DNA from: Planctomyces sp.
Lineage (GTDB): Bacteria; Planctomycetota; Planctomycetia; Planctomycetales; Planctomycetaceae
Direction of reading: 5' to 3'
DNA length: 64,000 bases
NCBI GenBank assembly: GCA_005798445.1
Contig: SYJG01000329.1
Location: 1 to 64,000, forward strand
Of the stretch, positions 16,727-26,436 are shown piece by piece. Both the position numbers and the translations under genes were made by a program. Position 1 is the first letter of the stretch; each line of letters begins with the position of its first letter. The notes beneath the pieces are model-generated. The model was not told where the DNA came from, ran no database searches, and saw nothing but the letters and a program-made list of their open reading frames with translations.

Positions 16727-17770
16727 TCACGCGACCTTGGGAACTTGAGCGGAGCAACTTGGCCAGCGACGGATGATCTCGCTGAAGACGTGATCGACGG
16801 TCAGCTCGCGCATGCAGCGATGATGTTTCAGTGGGCAGACTCGTTGTTGGCAGGGGCCACAATCCAACCGGTGTTGCAGGTGAACAGCCAGTGGATGAAA
16901 CGTCTCGCTCCATCCGATGTGCGTCGGCCCGAACAGGGTCAGACAGGGTACGTCGAAGGCCGTGGCGAAATGGCGAGGCCCCGAATCCGTCGTCACCAAC
17001 AGGCTCGCATTCCGCACCGCGGCTTTGGTCAAGCCAATGCTCAACGGTTCGTTGGCGAGACTCACAACACGCGGGTGACCAGCCTCCGTCTCGATTCGCT
17101 GAGCAGTGGATCGCTCTTGTGGACCACAGATGACCAAAACGGTGCGATTCCGCTCGCCAGCAAGTCGGTGGCTCAACTCGATGAAATATTCCGTGGGCCA
17201 ATCTTTCGCGGCACCAAACGCCCCGCCGGTGTTGAGGCAGACGTAGTTCGTCGAGTTTGCGGCCGGATGTTTTCGCCAGAACGCGGCCAGTTGGCCTTCG
17301 TCCTGCGGCAATGTTGCCAGCTCCAACTGTCGCGACAACGCTTGGCAGCCAAGCTGTGCGACGAGCTGCAACATCTCATCCACCACAGGGTGCGGAACAT
17401 TCTGCGACGGAGCAGGAATTGCATCGGTCAACAGCATGCTGCGGCCATTGCGCGCGTATCCGAGCGTCCGTTTCGCCCCCGACGCCCACGCCCACAGTCC
17501 GGTGCGGAGAGAGTTCGGCAGGACGACTGCCACGTCGAATCGTTCGCGACGCAACGTTCGCAACAATCGCCATGACTCCCCTCGCGATAGCCTCGGAGGA
17601 TGAACCCACCAACGGTCGAGAAGACTCGTCCCTGCCAAAACATCCGCCACATACGGCCGCAGGATTCCCACAATCTCAGCATCGGCAAAATGATTTCTCA
17701 GCGCACGCAGCGCCGGAGTCGCCATCGCGACATCACCAATCCAGTTGGGCAACCAAACGACAATCTTCAC
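16727..17770 (-). CDS. GT9 heptosyltransferase (lipopolysaccharide core)
   Basis: 347 residues of glycosyltransferase family 9. WLPNWIGDVAMATPALRAL at the N-terminus is the acceptor-side motif of ADP-heptose:LPS heptosyltransferase II. TTDSGPRHFATAFDVPCLTLFG near residue 260 is the nucleotide-sugar-binding motif, and the C-terminus has the cysteine-containing CGPCQQRVCPLKHHRCM segment common in WaaF-like proteins. It should add heptose to the LPS inner core at the cytoplasmic face, supporting an outer membrane with LPS here. It begins with GTG at 17770, 32 bases after the exostosin-like gene. Confidence 0.88.
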   Translation of the reverse strand: MKIVVWLPNWIGDVAMATPALRALRNHFADAEIVGILRPYVADVLAGTSLLDRWWVHPPRLSRGESWRLLRTLRRERFDVAVVLPNSLRTGLWAWASGAKRTLGYARNGRSMLLTDAIPAPSQNVPHPVVDEMLQLVAQLGCQALSRQLELATLPQDEGQLAAFWRKHPAANSTNYVCLNTGGAFGAAKDWPTEYFIELSHRLAGERNRTVLVICGPQERSTAQRIETEAGHPRVVSLANEPLSIGLTKAAVRNASLLVTTDSGPRHFATAFDVPCLTLFGPTHIGWSETFHPLAVHLQHRLDCGPCQQRVCPLKHHRCMRELTVDHVFSEIIRRWPSCSAQVPKVA

Positions 17771-17802
17771 GCTTCAACCCACGAATGTCGTGACAAGATC
17801 AT

Positions 17803-18873
17803 TCAAGCCGCTCGACGCGACTCCAATCGGGTGCCCGTCGAACAACTCGATGTCCCATCGAGCTGTGACAAAAACTCATCCATCAACCGTGGTTTGCTCC
17901 GGTGATAGTCGCCGTCTTGCAGGTACGTTTCCAAGAACTCGATATTCCGTCGTGGCAGGTCAGGGTCGTTGGCGAGTCGCGTCAATGCCGCTTCGATGGC
18001 GGGAACAACCGGAGCGTGATCGGCAACATGCTGCATGTTATCCAGAGGCAATGGGATCAGCATTCGTACCGGTCGAAAGTCGGTAGAAACCAGCATCGCG
18101 CCCGCGTAAATCGCCTCGTAGTGCCGATAACTCCAACGCGCATAGCCCGCAGGAGTCAGTACGACTTTCGATTGGAGTAAGTTGTAGAAAAACCGGCTGT
18201 AAAACATTCGCCGACTCCCTGCCATCAACGACGATAGGTCTTCGTGCTCCTGCGACAACCGAGCCTGATCGACCTTCGACGCCTGGAGTCCTCCCCAAAA
18301 TGCAAAACGTTTTTCGGAACGATGGATTTCCTGTATCCACTCGATCCGTTGGTGGTATCGCATCGTCGATCCTGAGCCGAGATTCAGCGAACTACAATAG
18401 CCTAAAAATGAAACATCGTGGTCTCGCTCGCAAAGGTTCGGATAGCGATCTTGAAACAAACCACGAAGCACCTTCAAGTGCCATGTGAGTCCCGGATGGC
18501 GACGGACTGGCAACATCCCCCAACGGAGCCCGTCACCCCACGAGTCTTCGACCCAAGCCTTGAGATAAATGTCCGTCAGTGATCGGAGCCAAGGCTCCGT
18601 TTCTGGAGTCCAGGAAGGTCCCGGCCTTTCCCGATAATCGAACAACACCGCCTGGCGAAACCGCACTCTCGACAGACACTCTGGTCGTAGGTCCGTGGGA
18701 ACTCCCAACAACAAATAGTCGGTCTCCCGAATCGGTCCACGCTCCAAATCTTTTGGCTCGACCATTTCCACCGCGCGACGACCGTGAAAGATTCGGAGAA
18801 ACCGCAGTAGATTCGCACCGCGAATGCCGCGTCCTGCTGCGATCGCCGATCGAACAATCAAAAATCGAGGCAT
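17803..18873 (-). CDS. Exostosin-like glycosyltransferase
   Basis: 356 residues from the ATG at 18873, preceded by AGGA at a sensible distance (the in-frame ATG at 18930 overlaps the previous gene). The C-terminal half carries SKVVLTPAGYARWSYRHYEAIYAGAMLVST, the pattern of exostosin/GT47-type catalytic domains in which an acidic residue and a small-residue stretch bind the nucleotide sugar. There is no membrane segment. A glycan chain-extension role is inferred from its place between heptosyltransferase and methyltransferase genes. Confidence 0.65.
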   Translation of the reverse strand: MPRFLIVRSAIAAGRGIRGANLLRFLRIFHGRRAVEMVEPKDLERGPIRETDYLLLGVPTDLRPECLSRVRFRQAVLFDYRERPGPSWTPETEPWLRSLTDIYLKAWVEDSWGDGLRWGMLPVRRHPGLTWHLKVLRGLFQDRYPNLCERDHDVSFLGYCSSLNLGSGSTMRYHQRIEWIQEIHRSEKRFAFWGGLQASKVDQARLSQEHEDLSSLMAGSRRMFYSRFFYNLLQSKVVLTPAGYARWSYRHYEAIYAGAMLVSTDFRPVRMLIPLPLDNMQHVADHAPVVPAIEAALTRLANDPDLPRRNIEFLETYLQDGDYHRSKPRLMDEFLSQLDGTSSCSTGTRLESRRAA

Positions 18874-18926
18874 GAAAATATCCTGCGTTGGCCCGACGGA
18901 ATACGGATCATGGTGAGGCGGCTCTC

Positions 18927-19649
18927 TCACGCAGTGGCCGTGAAGACGAAATTCCCAGCGTAGGCATCACCCTCAGGGTCTGCCTGGTGAATGACGGGAT
19001 CAAACTGCTTGAGGCTGGTGAGCTTCCCGTGGCGGAAGAATTCGCCGCGATAACCCAGATCCATCAGGTAGCGAAACACTTCGTCGAGCCGGCCGTCCTG
19101 TCGATGTCGCGTCTCGCATTCAAAGAGCAAGAGCGGTTTGTATTTTCTCAACAGGTTCATTCCGCCGCGAAAGACCTCCAGCTCGTGTCCCTCCACGTCG
19201 CACTTCACCAGCTTGATGGAGGACACCGGATGTTCGGCAAAGTATTGGTCGAGTGTCGTGACCGAGACGGTCGTCTGTTCGTCGGTCGTGACTTTGCGAG
19301 GTTCCAACGTGGCCCCCGGCGATGGTTTTCCGCCCGGTACCGAAAGAGTGGCCACTCCTGCCTGTGAAGAGAGCGCGAGGTTGTTGACGGTGACATGCGA
19401 CCAACATTTCCTCTCGATGAGGTGCATCAGTCGTTGAGCCAAAACGGATTGCGGTTCAAACGAAAAGACGTGACCGCTGGGGCCAACTCGCTTGGCCATC
19501 CAATAGGTGAAGGCCCCCTTGTGGGCTCCGATATCGAGAGCCACATCTCCTGAACGAAGGTGGCTGCGAACAAAAGCGATTTCGCTCCGTTCATTGATGA
19601 GGCGGTATCGCCACGCACGGTAAATCCATTTCAGAGTTGGGAACGACAT
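18927..19649 (-). CDS. FkbM family methyltransferase
   Basis: 240 residues. The SAM-binding motif is DVALDIGAHKGAFTYWMA (residues 35-52), followed by GHVFSFEPQ and the family-typical IKLVKCDVEGHELEVFRGG and LLLFECE. FkbM enzymes O-methylate sugars and other small molecules; in this cluster it probably methylates a glycan residue. It lies 43 bases downstream of another methyltransferase gene on the same strand. Confidence 0.88.
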   Translation of the reverse strand: MSFPTLKWIYRAWRYRLINERSEIAFVRSHLRSGDVALDIGAHKGAFTYWMAKRVGPSGHVFSFEPQSVLAQRLMHLIERKCWSHVTVNNLALSSQAGVATLSVPGGKPSPGATLEPRKVTTDEQTTVSVTTLDQYFAEHPVSSIKLVKCDVEGHELEVFRGGMNLLRKYKPLLLFECETRHRQDGRLDEVFRYLMDLGYRGEFFRHGKLTSLKQFDPVIHQADPEGDAYAGNFVFTATA

Positions 19650-19692
19650 GTCGGCCCTTTCGCTTCGGACAATTCCACTTCAAGCCACGAAT

Positions 19693-20424
19693 CTACTTGG
19701 CAAAGCAGTATCGAAAACTGTCTTCGCGGCGATGCCGATTCAGTTTCAAGACATCCACCATGGTGCAGCCAGCTTGATCCACAATTTCCGACACAACGCT
19801 TCGAGGAACGTAATGAATCTCGACGGGGTGTTTTCCGCGAAGCCTCTTCACAAAGGGACGCAGATGATGTCTGTAAACGCGATACACCATTGCTCCCAAT
19901 GAGCCGGGAGCATGCTGAGTTCCACTCGGAACTTGGAAGATCGCGACACCATTGGGGCGAAGGATTCTTGTGAATTCGCGAATGTAATTCGTAGACGCTT
20001 CTGGGGGGATGTGTTGCAAGGTGATGTTCGAATAAATGAAGTCGAAGGTGTCATCCGAAAAACACTGGAGATGATCAACGACGTTGACTCGATACTGAAC
20101 CCGCTGGCCGTGTTTGTTGTAGCCGCGAGCGGCTGCGACCATCGATTCAGCGATGTCCACACCTTCCACTTCGGAGAAGTGCTCTGCGAGTGCTTGGCTC
20201 AAGCGTCCAAGTCCACAACCAAAATCCAGGGCTTTGCCGCGCTGAACCGTTTGACCAAGACTTTCGAGATAGGCCATCACTCTGTCGATTTCTTCGCGGC
20301 CGAGTTGAAAGAATTTATTCGGATCTCCCTGGTTGTGCTTGAAATCTTTGACCGACAAAACTGCGTACATTGGGTCCATCGTTCCGAAACGCTCGAACGT
20401 GTTTTTTACTCGCGTCAAACTCAT
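19693..20424 (-). CDS. Class I SAM-dependent methyltransferase
   Basis: 243 residues from the ATG at 20424, which has GGAGG seven bases upstream; the longer frame to 20532 has no ribosome site. Motif I is ALDFGCGLGRLSQALAEHF, motif II VEGVDIAESMV, and the motif III region FDFIYSNITLQHIPPE is typical of UbiE/methyltransferase-11 type enzymes. A C-terminal HLRPFVKRLRGKH segment is basic. Probably modifies a glycan or lipid intermediate of the surrounding cluster. Confidence 0.85.
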   Translation of the reverse strand: MSLTRVKNTFERFGTMDPMYAVLSVKDFKHNQGDPNKFFQLGREEIDRVMAYLESLGQTVQRGKALDFGCGLGRLSQALAEHFSEVEGVDIAESMVAAARGYNKHGQRVQYRVNVVDHLQCFSDDTFDFIYSNITLQHIPPEASTNYIREFTRILRPNGVAIFQVPSGTQHAPGSLGAMVYRVYRHHLRPFVKRLRGKHPVEIHYVPRSVVSEIVDQAGCTMVDVLKLNRHRREDSFRYCFAK

Positions 20425-20568
20425 TTCAGCACCTCCTACTCCGTTGGATCTCCCTTGCCTTCTCGGCTTATCTAGCAGTTTCGAGATTTGGCAGAAATAG
20501 AGATTCTTCATCTCCCACGGCAGGGGGCGCACGACGAATTTGGATCAAGCGGTGTCGAGTTCTTCCAG

Positions 20569-22923
20569 CTATCTCAGCCGAGCCGGATGCCAGAACCGAA
20601 CATGGGCCACCACAGCCAGAAACAGGAACGTGGCCACGCTGATCACCGCACCCCACAACACCGAACGCGGCCGATAACTCCAGACCACCCGATGCGAGCC
20701 GGCTTCGAGCCGCACTCCGCGGAACTGCCCGTCGATGCGGATCGACTCGGCGGGTCGGCCATCGACAGTCACCGACCAACCTGGATAGTCGAGATCGGCG
20801 AGCACAAACATGCCTGGCTCCTCCGTCTCCACCGAGCATGCGACCGAATTCGCCAGCGATTCGAATGCGGTCAACTTCCAAGTCTTCGGATCGCGCACTT
20901 CGCCGTCGAGTGAATGAAGCTGTAGCCGGCCGAGAGCATCGTTCAGTTCGTACAAATACATCGGCTGCCCCCCCCTGCCCCACGCCTGATTGAGGAACGG
21001 ATCGTCTCCTTGCCACAGCAGGATCATCGCTTTTGCCAGTGATGACGGTTCGAAGCACAACACATGCGTGACACCACAGCGGCGCAACCAATCGAGTTGC
21101 TCGTGCGACGATGGAACAACAGTCGTCCCTGACACGGCGGGCAACCGCAGCGACTCGTCCACGTACTCGGCCGGTCCAAACGTCAAATAAATCGGAGCAC
21201 ATGACACGCCGAGCGTGCTCGGCAAATTGGCCCCCGGTGCGAACAAGCGCAACGTCGGCCGCGTCTTCTCGGCGTCGAGCAACACTTGTCTCACCGGACT
21301 CTGTTCCAGCGATTTGAGCGGCGGCGACTCGACCGTCTGCGTGAACGTGACTAAGCGGCTGATTGCCCAGAACTCAAGGACCGTCGTGAGGAGAATCAAC
21401 CCCACCAGGCCAATCCGTTCATCGCATTCTTTGGGCCGCTCCGAGAACCACCACAACAGGATGCTGGCGGCGACGACGACTCCCACCAGCAACAAGAGTT
21501 GTACGAAGCTCATCAGCATTCCATCGCCGCGAGAGTTCGTCCACGTCAATGACAGTGGGTTGCGGAGATCGACGCTGCGAAGCTCGAAATTTGTCATCAT
21601 CGCGGCGACGTCATCGCCTAGAAAATAAAATGAGCTCAAGGACCACAACGAGCCAACGATCAACGTCCCCTCCAGCCACCGCGAGCCTTTCGCTTCGCGC
21701 AGAAAACGGTCGGCGACCGAACCCGCCAGCACGGCGACAGCCCACGTCGTCAGCAAGCCGTATCGACCTGGGCCTTGAAAGTAGCTGAAACCCGGCAAGT
21801 GCCGAGTCAGCGGCAGCAGCCAACCGCTCGTATAAAGTCCGCTGACGATCGCGATTGCCAACCAAAACACGGCGAACCGATCCACTGACCGCTTGGCAAA
21901 GAGTTCAAACAGCAAACCAGCAACACAGACCGCCATCAACAACAGCGGTGCGAGACCAAAGTACAAATGCGCTTCGGCCGAATTCGTCCGCGAACGTCCC
22001 AACGGCGGGCTTTCGCGAAACGCCGCCTCACGGTCGGTCAGCGGCGAGTACCAGTGGCTCGGCCGAAACACTTGTGACCAGTACCAAGGCGGGATCGCAC
22101 CAAAGTCGAGTTCATGTTCTTTGCCGACCGTCGCTCGTTGACTGCGCTGTTTGAGTTCGTACGTCGGCGCGAGTTGCACGGCCGCGAGGCACAATCCGCA
22201 CAGCATCGCGGCGTATGCGACGGCTGTGAGTTTCCAAAAACGGTAAAACGGTGGTCGGCTTTCGGCGGTCGGCTCTCGGCCGGATGCTTCCATCCACCAA
22301 ATTCGCGCTGGAACAAACGCCGCGAGCAGCAACAGCGTGAACCAAGCGATCTGAAAATGTCCAGTGAGCAATTGCACGGCCAGCAAACCGCTCAAACCAA
22401 TCGCGAATCGCCACTGACGAGTCGAGAGAAAACTCTCCACGCACCACAGAGCGGCCGGCAACCAAGTGCCGCCGATGATTGCCCACTCGACACACGTCCG
22501 AGGTGGGAACCAGCCGTAGACGTAAACCAACGCGGTCAGCCAAGACGACAGGAGGCCCAGGCCGAGACGTCGCGCAGCCGCACTGGCAAAAACGAATGCC
22601 GCGAAATAGTGGAGCAAAAAGCTGACGTGAAATGCCGTGTGCGGATCGAGCATCCGATACAGCACCAAATTCGGCGGATAGAGAATTCCCGTTTGGCTTT
22701 CGGCCAACAACGGATACCCGAAGCCAGCGCGAGCGTTCCACAGCGGCAGCTCGCCTGCGTGCAGCGATTCCGAGTAGATGACCTTTTGCGGAACGAAGTA
22801 CGAATAGACGTCGCCACCGACAAATCCAGCGCCACCCCAGATCGGCAACCAGAACACGAGTGTCAGACCCAACGCGAGCCCACACGTCGCCAGACAGCCG
22901 AGCCATTCGCGCCGCGTTTGCAT
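20569..22923 (-). CDS. YfhO-like polytopic membrane protein
   Basis: 784 residues with about eleven hydrophobic segments through residue 520, then a soluble C-terminal domain and a last membrane segment (VLWGAVISVATFLFLAVVAHV). GGDVYSYFVPQKVIYSESLHAGELPLWNARAGFGYPLLAESQTG matches the first extracytoplasmic loop of YfhO family proteins, and the acidic D38 with E52 corresponds to the GT-C catalytic loop. The C-terminal GMFVLADLDYPGW and GVRLEAGSHRVVWSYRP are also YfhO-like. Probably transfers a lipid-linked sugar on the outer face of the membrane. First gene of the glycan cluster. Confidence 0.8.
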   Translation of the reverse strand: MQTRREWLGCLATCGLALGLTLVFWLPIWGGAGFVGGDVYSYFVPQKVIYSESLHAGELPLWNARAGFGYPLLAESQTGILYPPNLVLYRMLDPHTAFHVSFLLHYFAAFVFASAAARRLGLGLLSSWLTALVYVYGWFPPRTCVEWAIIGGTWLPAALWCVESFLSTRQWRFAIGLSGLLAVQLLTGHFQIAWFTLLLLAAFVPARIWWMEASGREPTAESRPPFYRFWKLTAVAYAAMLCGLCLAAVQLAPTYELKQRSQRATVGKEHELDFGAIPPWYWSQVFRPSHWYSPLTDREAAFRESPPLGRSRTNSAEAHLYFGLAPLLLMAVCVAGLLFELFAKRSVDRFAVFWLAIAIVSGLYTSGWLLPLTRHLPGFSYFQGPGRYGLLTTWAVAVLAGSVADRFLREAKGSRWLEGTLIVGSLWSLSSFYFLGDDVAAMMTNFELRSVDLRNPLSLTWTNSRGDGMLMSFVQLLLLVGVVVAASILLWWFSERPKECDERIGLVGLILLTTVLEFWAISRLVTFTQTVESPPLKSLEQSPVRQVLLDAEKTRPTLRLFAPGANLPSTLGVSCAPIYLTFGPAEYVDESLRLPAVSGTTVVPSSHEQLDWLRRCGVTHVLCFEPSSLAKAMILLWQGDDPFLNQAWGRGGQPMYLYELNDALGRLQLHSLDGEVRDPKTWKLTAFESLANSVACSVETEEPGMFVLADLDYPGWSVTVDGRPAESIRIDGQFRGVRLEAGSHRVVWSYRPRSVLWGAVISVATFLFLAVVAHVRFWHPARLR

Positions 22924-22944
22924 GGGATTGCTCTCTCGGCTCGG

Positions 22945-24051
22945 TTAGGGACAAAAGGCCTCGAACGGCATGTTGAACGTTTCGGCGACGGCTTGATTCG
23001 TCACTCGACCGCCGTGCATGTTGACCGCATGAGCGAAGCCGCTGTCCGCGGCGCACGCAGCGGCGAGGCCACGCTTCGCAATCTTGAGCACATACGGAAA
23101 CGTGACGTTGCACAGCGCATACGAACTTGTCCTGCCGACAGCTCCCGGCATGTTGGTGACGCAGTAGTGGACGATACCATCGACCAAATAGGTTGGCTTC
23201 GAGTGCGTCGTGGGTTTGGTCGTTTCAATGCAGCCCCCTTGATCGACCGCCACGTCGATGATGACCGCCCCTGGTTTCATCAACTTCAGGTCGTCAAGGC
23301 TGACAAGCACGGGCGCGCGAGCACCTTCGATTAACACCGCTCCGATCACCAGGTCTGCCAGCCGCAACTCTTCGCGGATGTTGTGCCGATCACTGAAGAG
23401 CGTGTTGACGTTTGGGGGCATGATGTCTTCCAGATACCGCAGTCGGTCGATGTTGATGTCGATGATGACCACGTCCGCCTGGAATCCCGCCGCAATTTGA
23501 GCGGCGTTCTTGCCAACGACTCCGCCGCCCAGAATCAGAATGTGAGCCGGCGCGACACCCGGTACTCCAGCCAGCAGAATACCGCGGCCTTCTTGTGGGC
23601 GTTCGAGATATTTTGCTCCTTCTTGAATGCTCATGCGGCCGGCCACTTCGCTCATCGGAGTCAAACAGGGCAGATCTCCGTGAGGTCCGCGCAACGTCTC
23701 GTACGCCACCGCCGTAATGCCCGTGGCCAACACATTGCGAGACAATTCCTCGTCTGCCGCGAAATGAAAATATGTGAAGAGAATCTGCCCTGGCCGTAAC
23801 AACGGCCACTCGGCGGCGAGTGGTTCTTTCACTTTCACGACCAACTCAGCAGCACCAAAGATCGCGGTCGGACCATCAACTAACTCGGCACCGTTGACGG
23901 AATACTGCTCGTCGGTGATTCCGCTGCCCATGCCTGCGCCGCGCTCGATGAGCACTCGATGTCCGTTCCGTACTAACTCTTCAACCCCCGACGGCAACAT
24001 CGCCACGCGATACTCGTCCGGTTTGATCTCCCGAGGCACTCCGACAATCAT
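22945..24051 (-). CDS. ald: Alanine dehydrogenase
   Basis: 368 residues, the usual length. MIVGVPREIKPDEYRVAM is the family N-terminus, the catalytic lysine lies in VVKVKEP and the catalytic histidine in TYFHFAAD, and ILGGGVVGKNAAQIAAG is the NAD-binding motif. It interconverts L-alanine and pyruvate plus ammonia with NAD in the cytoplasm. The stop lies 21 bases from the start of the YfhO-like gene, so the two may be cotranscribed, but no functional link is evident. Confidence 0.95.
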   Translation of the reverse strand: MIVGVPREIKPDEYRVAMLPSGVEELVRNGHRVLIERGAGMGSGITDEQYSVNGAELVDGPTAIFGAAELVVKVKEPLAAEWPLLRPGQILFTYFHFAADEELSRNVLATGITAVAYETLRGPHGDLPCLTPMSEVAGRMSIQEGAKYLERPQEGRGILLAGVPGVAPAHILILGGGVVGKNAAQIAAGFQADVVIIDINIDRLRYLEDIMPPNVNTLFSDRHNIREELRLADLVIGAVLIEGARAPVLVSLDDLKLMKPGAVIIDVAVDQGGCIETTKPTTHSKPTYLVDGIVHYCVTNMPGAVGRTSSYALCNVTFPYVLKIAKRGLAAACAADSGFAHAVNMHGGRVTNQAVAETFNMPFEAFCP

Positions 24052-24151
24052 GGTTTGGTTCCTTCCATCGGCCTCACAATTCGTCGCCCCGACGGAGGGT
24101 AACCGACGTTCGCGGTTCGAGGGAACGGTGGCTTCCGAACGACAATTGCCA

Positions 24152-25639
24152 TCAAACCGCCCGCCGTGCCAGCGTCTTTTCGTAGAGCGCGACGTACTCG
24201 CGGGCGGAGCGATTCCAGGACCAATCGCGCGACATCCCCGATCGTTGCAGACGTCGCCAAACCTGCTTGTCGGAAAACAGCTTCAACGCCCAATCGAGTT
24301 GCTGCCAAAGTTGATCGGGATCGTGATCGCCGAACGAAAATCCGGTCGCCGTCCCGTCGCTCAGCGATTCGGGCGTCGCGCCCACCACCGAATCGGCGAG
24401 CCCGCCGGTCGCTCGAACAATCGGTGGAGTGCCATAGGCCATCGAATACATCTGATTGAGTCCGCAGGGCTCGAACTTGCTGGGCATCAAAAACACATCC
24501 GATCCCGCCTCGATCAAATGTGCCAAGGCTTCGTCGTAACCAATCACTGCATGAACCTTGTTGGGATGTGCCGCAGCCAAGTGCCGACACAGATCTTCAT
24601 ACTCCGGCTGCCCGTTTCCCAAGAAGACAACCTGCACGTCTCGTTCGAGCAGCCGACTCGCGCACACGCCGATCAAATCAAATCCCTTCTGCCATGACAT
24701 GCGCGAGACCATTCCCAAGAGCGGCACATCGGCTCGAAGTGGCAATCGTAGACGATCCTGCAACGCACGCTTGCAAGTGGACTTGCCAGTCTCCAGCGAT
24801 TCGATGCCGAACCGCACTGGCAAGTGCGGGTCATTCGACGGGCTCCACTCTTGTGGGTCGATGCCGTTCAGGATTCCGGTCAAATCCTCCGAGCGATCCC
24901 GCAACACGCCGTCCAAGCCGTGACCGAACTCGGCGGTCTGAATCTCGCGCGAGTACGTCGGACTGACCGTGCAGAGCTGATCGGCGAAAATGATGCCCCC
25001 CTTCAGCAAGTTCACTTGGCCCCAACATTCCAATTGCTTCCAATTGTAGAACTCCCAACCCAGTCCGGTGAGCGGCATGACGTTGGACGAGTACGCCCCC
25101 TGAAACGTCATGTTGTGCAGAGTCATGATCGCCGCCGTGCGTCGCAAGTCAGGAACCCACTGGCGAAACTGCGTCTCCAATAACACGATCATCAACGCAG
25201 TCTGCCAGTCGTGAGCCTGCATGACATCCGGCTTGAGCTTCAAGCGTGCCACCGCTTCCAAAGCCGCGCGGCTGAAGGCGATGAACCGTTCAGGGTTGTC
25301 GCTGTAGTCGGCTTTTGTCGTCGGATCTTGGTACAAGCCTTCGCGGTCGAAGAAATTCGACTGTTCGACAAACACGACATCGACAGGACTTCCCGGCATC
25401 TGCGCGCGCTGAAGTTGGATTCGCACCTGCCGATCACCCAACGGGATCTCAAAGGCTTCTCCGATTGGCTCCACTGCAACGCCGCTCTTCGCGAGGAAGC
25501 GTGAGTACAACGGCAGGATCAACGTGACTTCGTGGCCAAGTTCCGCGAGTGCTTTGCTGAGCGCGCCGGCAACGTCCGCTAAGCCACCAGTCTTTGCGAA
25601 TGGCACAGCTTCGGAACTGACTTGGACGATTCGCATCAT
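24152..25639 (-). CDS. glgA: Glycogen synthase (ADP-glucose type, GT5)
   Basis: About 495 residues from the ATG pair at 25639/25636. The upstream in-frame extension overlaps a terminator and lacks family similarity. MRIVQVSSEAVPFAKTGGLADV contains the K-T-G-G-L ADP-glucose-binding motif, and FLMPSKFEPCGLNQMYSMAYGTPPIVRATGGLADSV is the second conserved block. It transfers glucose from ADP-glucose to growing alpha-1,4-glucan. No glgB, glgC or glgP lies beside it. Confidence 0.93.
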   Translation of the reverse strand: MMRIVQVSSEAVPFAKTGGLADVAGALSKALAELGHEVTLILPLYSRFLAKSGVAVEPIGEAFEIPLGDRQVRIQLQRAQMPGSPVDVVFVEQSNFFDREGLYQDPTTKADYSDNPERFIAFSRAALEAVARLKLKPDVMQAHDWQTALMIVLLETQFRQWVPDLRRTAAIMTLHNMTFQGAYSSNVMPLTGLGWEFYNWKQLECWGQVNLLKGGIIFADQLCTVSPTYSREIQTAEFGHGLDGVLRDRSEDLTGILNGIDPQEWSPSNDPHLPVRFGIESLETGKSTCKRALQDRLRLPLRADVPLLGMVSRMSWQKGFDLIGVCASRLLERDVQVVFLGNGQPEYEDLCRHLAAAHPNKVHAVIGYDEALAHLIEAGSDVFLMPSKFEPCGLNQMYSMAYGTPPIVRATGGLADSVVGATPESLSDGTATGFSFGDHDPDQLWQQLDWALKLFSDKQVWRRLQRSGMSRDWSWNRSAREYVALYEKTLARRAV

Positions 25640-25698
25640 GCACCCCAAACATCGCAAAGCGAGACTTCGGAAGTCCATCGTTTCAGAAATGCGACGAC

Positions 25699-25742
25699 AA
25701 AAAAAGGAAAGAGGGCACACGTTCAATGAACGAGCACCCTCT
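25699..25742 (-). terminator. Rho-independent terminator of the small lipoprotein gene
   Basis: On the minus strand GAGGGTGCTCGTTC pairs with GAACGTGTGCCCTC around ATTG (two 5-bp helices with an internal loop between), followed by TTTCC and seven T. It lies 34 bases after the lipoprotein stop codon. A forward T-run on the other side could make it work both ways. Confidence 0.7.
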
Positions 25743-25775
25743 TTTTCCATCTCTGGCGTCAGTCGCAGCAGGCGA

Positions 25776-26129
25776 CTATTTCATGAAGAAATCGGACGGG
25801 CCTTTGCAGGTGTAATACGGATAGACGACGGCCGCGGCCGGCTGGTTCTGTGGCGGGTACGATAAGTTCTTCGGTTGGCGATAGTCGAAAGTGTGATGGT
25901 GCTTCGGCCAGTGATAATTCTCAGGACAGTCCGCTGGATTTCTCGCCCAGTCTGGCGGGCACGACATCGAGTCCGCTCCAGCCGAACCGTCGTAGTACAT
26001 CGGGGCGGGCATCGGACCGTTCGCGCCCGGCGGGGGATTCTGTCCACGAACAACCGCATGATTTGATTGACAGCCCACGATCGCCAACATTCCAGCGAAC
26101 AGAACACCCAGCATCCATTGAGACTTCAT
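25776..26129 (-). CDS. Small Pro/Tyr-rich lipoprotein
   Basis: 117 residues. The signal peptide MKSQWMLGVLFAGMLAIVGC ends in a lipobox with the acylated cysteine at residue 20. The mature part is rich in Pro, Tyr, Asn and His (NPPPGANGPMPAPMYYDG, then a WPKHHH stretch) with two further cysteines and no recognised domain. It is a single gene with its own terminator. Likely anchored in a cell-envelope membrane; function unknown. Confidence 0.75.
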   Translation of the reverse strand: MKSQWMLGVLFAGMLAIVGCQSNHAVVRGQNPPPGANGPMPAPMYYDGSAGADSMSCPPDWARNPADCPENYHWPKHHHTFDYRQPKNLSYPPQNQPAAAVVYPYYTCKGPSDFFMK

Positions 26130-26436
26130 GATTCCCCGCCTCCCTGCGAAATTGAACGATGCACTGACTCGACGACCGAGTGCGTTTCAATCGTCGTGGA
26201 ACTCAGTCCTTCGCACTTGTTATCGACCCGCAGGCTCGGCCGAATGCGAGGATTCCTCACAACCGGAAAAGTCCGCCCAGTCCGCGGAAATCCTCGATCT
26301 TGCAGCACATTCCGAGGCCAGATAGAGTCCGACCCGCTCAGGATCGCCCCACGGCAAGTCCCCGACTTCGCCGCAAACAGCACTCTGCCAGCCACTTGCC
26401 ACCGTCAGAGTGACACTGATCAAAGGATTGACCGGT
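26130..26436. other. Divergent intergenic region without a recognised gene
   Basis: 307 bases between the lipoprotein gene (leftward) and the TIM-barrel gene (rightward). Both promoters should lie here, but I see no confident -35/-10 pair. A ribosome site AAAGGA lies nine bases before the ATG at 26437. No palindromic element of the type seen elsewhere. Confidence 0.5.

Noticed and set aside
22112-23113. 333-codon minus-strand frame
   Set aside because: Overlaps parts of both the YfhO-like and alanine dehydrogenase genes in another frame; no domain visible.
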